Below, piece after piece: positions 56,396-64,000 of a stretch of 64,000 nt of DNA (its first letter is position 1; every line of letters starts with the position of its first letter). Source of the DNA: Epiperipatus broadwayi. Its lineage: Eukaryota > Onychophora > Udeonychophora > Euonychophora > Peripatidae. Position numbers and translations under genes: made by a program. The notes under the pieces were generated by a model, which was not told where the DNA came from, made no database searches, and saw only the letters and a list, made by a program, of their open reading frames with translations. The DNA lies in assembly GCA_028023455.1 (NCBI GenBank), contig JAQFVV010006221.1, positions 8,475,011-8,539,010 of the forward strand, given 5' to 3'.

Positions 56396-57009
56396 GTTCC
56401 GATCTTTGTTGGAGAAAAAAAAATTCCAATTACAAATTTCCCAGTAAGCAATTCACTTGCTCACAAACTAGTTAACAAGCTCTGGTTTTTATGCTTAAAA
56501 AAATTCAAAACCTTAGTCTAAGACAAGATAATAATATATCTTTAATCAACTGATTTCTTCTTTACAATTTTGAGTTACATTTTTTATTCAAACTTCCAAT
56601 TAAGAGTTATCTAACGATAATTTTAAAAAAAAGGCCACCTGATGACCAGTATCTATCACGAATAATACCAGCACAGAGTTTCAAAGTTCAAAGGTCAGTC
56701 AGCATATGTTTATTTTTAGTGTTATTGCAGCAAACTCTGATCTTTGTTTAGTAATAAAAAATTCGATTTCAAGTTCCCAGCAATTAATTCACTTGCTCAC
56801 CAAGTTAACAAGCTATGACTGTTTATACTTATAAAAAAGTGAAAACTTTAAACTAGCAAGAAGAAAAAAAACTAACTTTATATATCTTTTTCAATTTCCA
56901 ATCAGTTGATAACTTATTTCCAATTATGGGTTAAATTTTTCATTCAAATCTTCAACTATCATCAAGTTACTAGATAATTTCAAAAAACCTAAGTCATTTC
57001 CAATAGCAA

Positions 57010-57660
57010 TGCCAAGCCTAACTACCTATCCAAAATTACCATCTCCTTATGTCTGGACCCTCTAACCATGAATTCACAGTTAAATCACATCAAAAGCCTC
57101 ACTCAGCCTCTACCTCTAACACAGTCTGACCCAGAGTCTGAAACTAACCTATGACAAACTCCAACTCAATGATAGCAACCAGTTCTTACATAACTGTACT
57201 GGTAGTCTCTTCTGGAAATCAGAACATCTGGATCTCATGCTTAAATCTTATCAAAAGCTTTATTCAACCTCTACTTTTAACTCCCAGATATATCCAAAAG
57301 TCTAACCAACCTACCACAAACTCCAATTCCAACCGATTCTAACATAACTGTCACCCTCCCCCCTCTGGAACACTCATTTATTTAAATGCATCAGAAAGCA
57401 GGCATGGTGGAATTGTACCAATTATGAAAGCAATCCCACCGTGTCTTCTATCCACACCAACACCTTCCCCAATCCACATTGCTAATGAAACCAAGAGGAA
57501 AACCTGGTCACTGAAAGAAGATCCAGCACTCTAAAAAATCAAAAATAACACATTCCTCTCATATCAGTGTGAACCGCACAGACAATTACCACACTAACCA
57601 TGGAAATTCTAATTCCTCACCTATGTTACCCAGACAACTCAACCATATAAAACTACAGTC
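57010..57660. repeat. GC-richer segment with a diverged direct duplication
   Basis: 57086-57180 and 57241-57350 share AAATC-ATCAAAAGC-T-ATTCA-CCTCTAC...CCAACTC, a period of about 155 bp. The remainder up to 57660 is unclassified and shows no coding motif. Confidence 0.4.
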
Positions 57661-57666
57661 CAGAGC

Positions 57667-58045
57667 ATGCAAAATTTATGTAATCTTGTGTAAATCAATA
57701 AAATAACTTTTATATATGTAGACCTACAACTACAGATTGCCGATATAAGCATGGCAATCCAAGCTATGTAAAACCCTTGTAACTAATAGACAGCATATAA
57801 AAATTCTTGTAATCTTATATAAATCAATAAATCAACTTTTACATATGTAAACCTACATTTTCAGATTGTCCATGTAACCACAGCAATCCAAGCTATGCAA
57901 AACCTTTGTAACTAATCAGTATGTAAAAATTCCTGAAATCCTGTGTAAACCAATAAATCAAATTTTGTATATGTAAACCCACAACTACAGACTGCCCATG
58001 TAAACACAGCAATCTAAGCTATGTAAAACTCTTGTAACTCTCTAA
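57667..58045. repeat. Tandem repeat, three units of about 127 bp
   Basis: Units starting near 57667, 57795 and 57922 share TAAATCAATAAATCAACTTT, TATATGTAAACC, CAGATTGCC and GCAATCCAAGCTATG-AAAAC. Similarity is about 85%. Confidence 0.75.
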
Positions 58046-58389
58046 GACAGATAATGTTTATCTTTGAAACATATTTTCTAAGACTATTCCAAACCATAAA
58101 ACATGTTTTTTAGACATGTATGTAATATTAATTAATTGATGTAATAATAATTAATGCTCCATATTTCATGTAAAGATGATTCTTCTAACCATGAGATAAA
58201 AAATAAATTGAATGACTTTTTATAATAATAAAAAAATACTTTAAATAATAAAATAATGGAATTTTATATTTGCAAGTCAATAGGCATTATCATAAGTTCA
58301 TTTTTTTAAATTCAGTAACATCTTTTTAACACATTAAAAAATTATTAAATTAATATTTGTGCAATAATTTTTAATAATTAAACAAATAA

Positions 58390-58520
58390 GTGAATAGTTT
58401 ATTGCTCGGGATTTCATAAGAAATTCAAATACCATAAGAAATTCAAATACCTGAAGTAAAACAACCAGTCACCATTCAGAGATTGCGAACATAAGATTCT
58501 GCACTTCACCAAACTTCATA
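58390..58520 (-). repeat. Family E tRNA-like unit, single diverged copy
   Basis: GTTTATTGCTCGGGATTTCATAAG matches unit starts at 18690-19380. A short internal duplication of AAGAAATTCAAATACC is present. Confidence 0.4.
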
Positions 58521-59643
58521 TGACACTTTCCAAAACAAATCATCTATTAAAAGATTTATTTGTCTTAGTATCATGATACAGTCACAAGTTAAAGAGCAAA
58601 CAAGCTCCTATATTAATTCCCATCTAACTCCACCCTCAGTATGACTAATTAATAAAACTCTACCCTATCTGCCATTTAAGTGCTTGAACATCAAAAAATT
58701 TCTAAGAAATAAACCATGTAATTATTTTTTGTTTTGTTTATTTACTAAAAGATTAAGAAATTTTATTATATTCGATAGCAACAATAATTTTCATATAGAA
58801 AAAAAATTAACAAAGTCTATAAATAATCCACTACGATTGCTATAATTAAGTGTCCTATATTCCTCTTTTTTATTTTGTATAAATCTTGCAAGAGTTTCAA
58901 TATTGCATAATACACCTATAAATGCAAGAACTTACTATTGAATAATATATGACGTTAAAATAATCTATTAATATAATTGCATAGTAGCAAATGGTTGATT
59001 TGCAATAACTAATAATGAAGATCGGGTGTGCTAATGTATTTCCTATATATCTAAAATTATAAATTTGACAAAAAATTAGTGAATAACTTAAATATACATG
59101 ATTATTATCTAATGTAATATATATACACACACATCTTAACTAAAGAGACAACTATGTATTTATGCATACATATGATAGTCACAAATGTGAAAAAATGATA
59201 TTTACTATTAAGAGACATCAATTAAAGAACCTCAAAATTATAAATATTGTTTTAAATTATGAAGAAATAAAATAAATGTGAGAGTTGTATATGTGATTCG
59301 CTAAAATGTACTACTAATAAAAAAAGTCTAAAGTTGATTTATAATTTGAAGAAATAAAAAGTATAGTAAAAAAACCTCAATCATCAGAATTCTGAATTCT
59401 TTTGGAAATTGATAAAAAACTAGAAAAACTATGAAAAGAATTCTTAGGTAAAAATGAAGTGAAATGATCGTATCAGAAGGTAACATATTCATTGAAAAAA
59501 CAGTCTGCTGTTTATCAATTCTTAGGGTGATTAAAAAAGGTGCACTATATGCTATAAAAAGTCATATGTTCCCTTACAATAAAACTATCCATTTCCAACA
59601 AAAGACCAACTTAAACTTTTAGTTTTATTATTTTGATCTAAAA
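58521..59643. other. AT-rich interval, nothing recognised
   Basis: No supported feature. Confidence 0.5.
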
Positions 59644-59651
59644 TTAATATT

Positions 59652-60089
59652 GGTACTTTGGGACAGGTGCTGTCATGATGTAATTGTTCAGCCATAATTA
59701 TTGTAACTTTGCCAATTATTCTAGAACTTTAGGTTTTTATAATAATTTTGCTGCCAATATGAAAGGGCAGAATACCACATCTTTTTCTCTAGTGGAATGT
59801 GTGTGTGTTTGCAGCGGCAAGAGAATGTCATACTTGCGATTATTATGAAAACCTAAAGTGCCAGAATAATTTACTAAATTAGAATAAGATTTTCATAATA
59901 ATCACAAGTATGACAATCTCTTGCTGTCACAAACACACACACACACTCCAGTAGAAAAAGATATGGTATTATGTCATTGCAAATACTGACAGCAAAATTA
60001 TTATAAAAACCTAAAGTGCTATAATAAGTTGTAAAGGTAGAATAATTATGGTAAACAATTAGTCATAGCAGTGCTAATCCCAAAGTACC
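59652..60089. mobile_element. Fold-back DNA element (MITE-like) with 8-bp TSD
   Basis: Terminal inverted repeats GGTACTTTGGGA ... TCCCAAAGTACC, arms of about 215 bp, flanked by the perfect 8-bp TSD ttaatatt at 59644-59651 and 60090-60097. An 8-bp TSD is typical of hAT, P and Merlin superfamilies. The GG start fits Merlin-type ends better than the usual CA start of hAT. TTAA (Kolobok, piggyBac) is an alternative reading of the target. No transposase is present. Confidence 0.75.
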
Positions 60090-60309
60090 TTAATATTAAA
60101 AAAAAAAAAACATAACTGTATGAACAATTCATTTAAATGCATTTATAGTGAATTAAAATAAAAAGGGAAAAAAACTAAACCTTAAATGAATAAGTAAGTA
60201 TTAAATTATAAGTGTGTGTGATTTAGGACAGTAAAAGAAGGGTATAATAAGAAGTTCTGGGATTGATTCTTGATTAAGTAGTGTAAATAATTTTAACAAA
60301 ACCTGATTC

Positions 60310-60547
60310 AATTGGACGGACAGTTGAAGAGTTGGAGTGTGGAGTGGATTGAAGCCTGTCCATTAAAGTATGAAGATTGACTATCTTAATATATATCTGA
60401 GCACTTATTGCATATATGTGTAGAGATGATAATCTGGACCAACTGATGATTATTTATCTTTTCGACATATATGTGTTCAAGTGTATCAGTGATATGAGAT
60501 AGTGGTGAGTGATGGGTCATGTGAAAGTCTGTGCTCATATACCCTAT
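60310..60547. mobile_element. Family B copy B7, reverse orientation, hammerhead deleted
   Basis: Plus strand runs as the inverse of the B unit, from the CAGTTGAAGAGTTGGAGTGT block through CTGGACCAACTGATGA to GGGTATATGAGC inverse. The stem II to cleavage-site part is missing between 60447 and 60453. Confidence 0.65.
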
Positions 60548-61145
60548 ATAAAACCTGATTGCATTAATTGAACGATTAATTCCTGAATCTGCCTTTGAGC
60601 AAATTCCCTTGTAATTGCTTACTACTTGATTAATATAAAATAGTCCCAAGACTCTTTTATAAAAGAAATAAACAATGTTTCTATAAATCAATATCAATTT
60701 TTTTTCTTTATGCTATTCATATAAAAGTTAAAGGTTCTGAAAATCCATTTGATTGCTAAAAAAAAACAATGAAAAAATAAAATAAAATAAGCAAACATTA
60801 TAAAAATAATCACATTAATATTAAATTTACAATAACATTTGTTTACTTATTTTGGATTAAGGTATTTATTTTACAGCTTATTTCTCCAATCATCACATTT
60901 ACTGAGACATTCATTCAAAAAATATTTAGAGATTAACTTATATAATATAGAATTATCCCCCCCCCCCAGAAAATACATACAACTATATTTAAATTTAACA
61001 CATTCAATTTGATTCTACAACTTCTTGCTAAAGACAACTTTAAATAAATAAATAAATAAAAAGAGTCGATCAATATAAGAGTTTATATAAATGATTCATT
61101 TCTTTTTCTATTTTTCTTTTTACTTATTGGTTATAATAAACCAAT
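60548..61145. other. AT-rich interval, nothing recognised
   Basis: C-run near 60958-60967 and AAAT repeats near 61043; no feature supported. Confidence 0.5.
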
Positions 61146-61158
61146 GTATTTTATTATA

Positions 61159-61398
61159 CAGGAAAAACCCTCCACACAGTTGTGCCACCCTGTGCCAACC
61201 AGAGTAATCAATGATGCCAGAGGCTTATGCATAAAATCCCCATCTAGTGCCTACTCATCCAATATCCCCAGACTAGTTTCTGGCTTGTGGCTTTCATCAG
61301 TGAGGAGCCTTGGACCTGGTTGGCACAGGGTGGCACTACTGTGTGGAGAGTTTTGCCTGTTTAATAACAGTTGTGTGGTGATCATGTGATGTTTAGTA
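61159..61398. mobile_element. Family A element A6, palindromic copy
   Basis: Arms share the private variant CCACACAGT/ACTGTGTGG and CACCCTGTGCCAACC/GGTTGGCACAGGGTG. The right end extends to GTGATCATGTGATGTTTAG, matching the left ends of A1 and A5. Perfect 13-bp TSD gtattttattata at 61146-61158 and 61399-61411. Confidence 0.75.
61256..61313 (-). ncRNA. Hammerhead ribozyme motif, A6
   Basis: Minus strand CCTCA-CTGATGA (61294-61300), GC(C)-loop-GCC stem II with the A-A base mismatch, GAAAC-TA-GTC, TGGGG. Core intact; TCCA/TGGA extends stem I. Confidence 0.6.
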
Positions 61399-61411
61399 GT
61401 ATTTTATTATA

Positions 61412-61770
61412 ATTGTTTTCTTTCAAATACTACAATTTTAAAATATTTTTCTTATTATAAAAACTCATTCAAGTTTTTTTTTTTTTAAATTAATGAAATG
61501 AATTTATGAATAAAAGATTTTTTTAAAAATATAATTCTAATCTCATGGTTAGAAGAATTACTTTTATATAATTATGGTTCTGAATAGTCTTTTAAAAACA
61601 GCATTGTGGTTAAATAATAAAAAGGACTTGATTACCATCATCAATAGTAGGTGGCAACTGTAAAAATCATTTGTAATTAAAATTAAGAATATCATGTTCA
61701 ATACCTATTGCAAAATAAAATGTAATAATGATTGAATAGATCAATGATGTGATATGATGCATTGTGACTT
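61412..61770. other. AT-rich interval, nothing recognised
   Basis: No supported feature. Confidence 0.5.
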
Positions 61771-61978
61771 CTTAAACGGAGTCAGGAATCTCTCAGCACC
61801 TATGCCCAGAAAAACCTGTTAGCCACTTTACTTTCCCTTTCCATTCTCCACCCTAAGTTTTCCCATAATCTGCTCCATCCCATTTCCACAACATAATCTT
61901 TGTCAACTCTATGGCCTTTATATCTAAATTCCCTTATCTTTTCCCAAACCCAGCATAAAAATCAATAACCCACTTTTT

Positions 61979-62468
61979 AATAACTGAAGCACAGGCTTGT
62001 TATATACCTGTGTCTATATATATATGTAATATAGGGTATATGAGCACAGACTTTCACACCACCCACCACTCTCCACTCTATTCAATAACACTGATACACC
62101 TAAACAAATATATGCTGAAAAGATAAATAATCACCAATATACGTATTTTATGCTAAACCAGTAATCATCAGTTGGTCCAGACTATCATCTTTACACACAT
62201 ATATAGTATAAGTGCTCAAATATATATTAAGATAGACAATCCATTAAACTATGAGGATTGTCTATCTTAATATATATCTGAGCACTTATACTATATATGT
62301 GTGTAAAGATGATAGTCTGGACCAACTGATGATTGCTGGTTTAGCATGAAATACGTATATTGGTGATTATTTATTTTTTCAGCATATATTTGTTTAGGTG
62401 TATCAGTGTTATTGGATAGAGTGGAGAGTGGTGGGTGGTGTGAAAGTCTGTGCTCATATACCCTATAT
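61979..62468. mobile_element. Family B element B8, palindromic (inverted-dimer) copy nested in family G
   Basis: Arms of about 220 bp (62023-62235 and 62250-62467) are near-perfect inverted copies. Both arms carry variants not seen in other B copies (CTATTCAATAAC, TATAGTATAAGTGCTC). Perfect 13-bp TSD taacccacttttt at 61966-61978 and 62469-62481. The empty family G copy at 35460-35790 has the corresponding AAGTGAGTTA once, confirming the duplication. Confidence 0.8.
62312..62370 (+). ncRNA. Hammerhead ribozyme motif, B8 right arm (best example)
   Basis: ATAGTC, TGG bulge, ACCAA, CTGATGA (62326-62332), T-T then TGC-TGGTTTA-GCA stem II, GAAA (62348-62351), ATACGTAT self-complementary stem III (62351-62358), A, TTGGT, GATTAT. 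Stem I is 5 + 6 pairs with a 3-nt bulge. Predicted cleavage 62359/62360. The left arm has lost G12 and is inactive. Confidence 0.75.
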
Positions 62469-62514
62469 TAACCCACTTTTTGTATAATCAGTTCTCTTCT
62501 TTGTACACCAGAGC

Positions 62515-62690
62515 CATCTATTGTACACTTGAAAAAAAAACCATTGGACTATAGATGGGGTAGTGCTACAATATTCCCATTTTTTACAGTGAGTTCTGAC
62601 ATTTTCTTTCACAGTGAGTACTAGGATTCAAAGCTAAGACTAATGAATATATTTATGCATTAGCAGCTACTTTTTATTTGCTTAAACGCC
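62515..62690. repeat. Family D repeat, copy 4 (degenerate)
   Basis: GGTAGTGCTACAATATTCCC, the CAGTGAGTACTAGGATTC block and CTAAGACTAATG match other D copies. The hammerhead-like core is destroyed. Confidence 0.45.
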
Positions 62691-63619
62691 TATTTTCATG
62701 ATTTTTTTTTTATGCTTAAAGTTTTCAACAGTAAACCAGCTGTAAAATATACAAAAGACATAAATGTATTAAACTATCAAATTATATATATGAATATCTT
62801 TTACATACTTTATTCAAATATAATTATAGTTAATCATATAACTTTATTTTTTAAATTATGTTAATTTTTTTAAAATCAAACTTTAATTTAATTAAACTAA
62901 ATCTAAAAGCAATATAATATTAATGATACAATTTATTTTAATGAGTTATGTAATGTAATAATTCTATCCTTAAAAAAATTAAATAAATTTAAATATAATT
63001 TGAAAAATAAAGGATTATATGATTAAATATAGAATTTTCTTGACAACATCCCTTTCCTTTGAATCAACCTTTCTTATAATCATTTTTGTTCATTCATTCT
63101 CATTAAATTATGACTACTGAAACATATAATTTCTAATTTGGTTAAACTATATTTGTATTAAATATATAAAAGATATTATTGCACATACGTATACAATTAT
63201 TGTAATAATATATATATTGAAATATATATAATGTAAGAATTGATGAAAGTATTAAGTGAAAAAACATACATATTTCAATAGAAAATAGTTTTACAATTTA
63301 AAGATTTCCTTTCTCATTGATGGTGAATGTTTTGTTCAGTCACAAAAGGGTTTTAAACTAAACTAACAAACTAAAGAAAAAAATTAACTGAAAGTAAATT
63401 TAGCTGAATTCTTTAGATATGAATGTGAAATCATAAACAACACCCTTCCTAGAATGTAAAGTATATCAAATACTCACATACATACATTTTAAATACATAT
63501 AAGCACACATATACCTATAAACATCAGTGAAAATATGAGTATGAATTTTATTTCAAAAATCTATTTATTTAGGATTAGTAGGATATTTTTAACATTTTGT
63601 ACATGTTATAATTACAGTG
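62691..63619. other. AT-rich interval, nothing recognised
   Basis: TA-rich tracts near 63208-63232; no feature supported. Confidence 0.5.
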
Positions 63620-64000
63620 GAGTATTTTTAGTTATTTAATTGTTCTTTAATCTTGTGAAGTAGTGTAATTATTTAGTGAAGCTTGTTTAGTCACTGGTCG
63701 CTAATCTTGAATAGGTTCCACGTATCCTCGTGTATTGTTCTTGGAGCAAGCAGTCCATCTCTTTTCTTTAGTTTTATTAGTTTGGCCTTCAAATAATTTT
63801 CTTATTGAAAGTCAGAGTTGTTGAATATTTTTTTTACACTTAATTGTCCAGAGTGTATATATTAGGTATATAGAGAGTCTAATTATAGCAAAAATTTTGG
63901 TTTTAATGGAGTTCTTTAGCAATGTAATTAAATAATAGTCAACTTTGACACTTTGATAGATCCATCTTTTAGAAATCCAAAGGCCTGAACAAGTATGTAT
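63620..64000 (-). pseudogene. LINE-T copy 4, 3' end of ORF2, cut by window edge
   Basis: The minus-strand frame reads SIKTKIFAIIRLSIYLIYTL then WTIKCKKN, and after a frameshift KKRDGLLAPRTIHEDTW. These match IRTSIFLTFAVWLTRCKY and RDRLLAPDWLHIESW of the copy at 52050-52601 in the same order. The rest of the element lies past the right edge. The 3' limit is approximate. Confidence 0.6.

Larger units (their letters stand above)
51590..57000. repeat. Diverged satellite, about 340-bp units, split by LINE-T copy 1
   Basis: Once the LINE at 51908-56395 is removed, 51590-51907 joins to 56411-56480 as one unit. Similar units follow at about 56481-56822 and 56823-57000 (partial). Shared text: CAAGTTAA(A/C)AAGCT, TTATCTAACGATAATTT, GATCTTTGTT and CACTTGCTCACAAACTAG. 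Confidence 0.6.
61771..62525 (-). repeat. Family G repeat, copy 2, interrupted by B8
   Basis: 61771-61978 matches 35790-35581 in reverse. 62482-62525 continues the match (CACTTTTTGTATAATCA, GCCATCTATT). The intervening 61979-62468 is the B8 insertion. Confidence 0.7.

Overview
This window reads as nuclear DNA of an AT-rich, repeat-dense animal genome, most likely an invertebrate; I cannot name the species. The eukaryotic call rests on several animal-type non-LTR retrotransposons carrying zinc-knuckle, AP-endonuclease and reverse transcriptase (RT) domains, a Penelope-like element remnant, tRNA-derived SINEs with target-site duplications (TSDs), many fold-back elements, microsatellites, and the absence of any dense bacterial-style gene layout. 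No intact host gene can be defined. CpG dinucleotides are rare through most of the window but retained between about 3.1 and 5.8 kb, where a short minus-strand open frame with a strong start context and a splice-donor-like end (3941-4016) is the best candidate host exon.

Layout. 0-2.4 kb: minus-strand LINE-T (Tx1/L1-like) and an RTE 3' end. 3.1-5.8 kb: CpG-retaining, promoter-like stretch. 6.5-8.9 kb: a Penelope-like remnant as an inverted pair of 3' ends, with three family-A elements around and inside it. 12.4-17.5 kb: family-B copies, including a three-unit tandem array of about 470 bp units. 18.7-19.4 kb: tandem array of tRNA-like units. 21.6-28.1 kb: duplications, fold-backs, an RT relic, and family A and B copies. 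29.4-30.2 kb: LINE-T 3' fragment. 31.99-35.28 kb: a nearly full-length but broken RTE retrotransposon with a 12-bp TSD. 37.4-43.8 kb: RT relics and fold-backs. 44.5-49.8 kb: SINEs and family A and B copies. 51.6-58.0 kb: a diverged satellite into which a 4.5-kb LINE-T inserted, followed by 127-bp tandem repeats. 59.6-62.7 kb: a fold-back with 8-bp TSD, more A and B copies and a nested insertion. The last 0.4 kb is another LINE-T 3' end.

The most interesting content is a set of small non-autonomous repeats that carry hammerhead-ribozyme motifs, resembling the retrozymes described in animals and plants. Family B has a complete type I hammerhead: CTGATGA core, stem II, GAAA, an 8-nt self-complementary stem III (ATACGTAT), and an 11-bp stem I with a bulge. 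It occurs as a head-to-tail trimer with cleavage sites spaced 474 and 466 nt. Family A carries a related hammerhead with a self-complementary ACTAGT stem III. Both families appear repeatedly as long palindromes whose two arms share private sequence variants and which are flanked by 13-15 bp TSDs. One insertion can be read against an empty paralogous copy in the same window. This suggests hairpin or concatemeric copies that were self-templated and integrated as retroposons. The Penelope-like remnant is a plausible relative of the helper, because Penelope-like elements are known to carry hammerheads and to insert as tandem or inverted partial copies. Functional activity is inferred, not shown.
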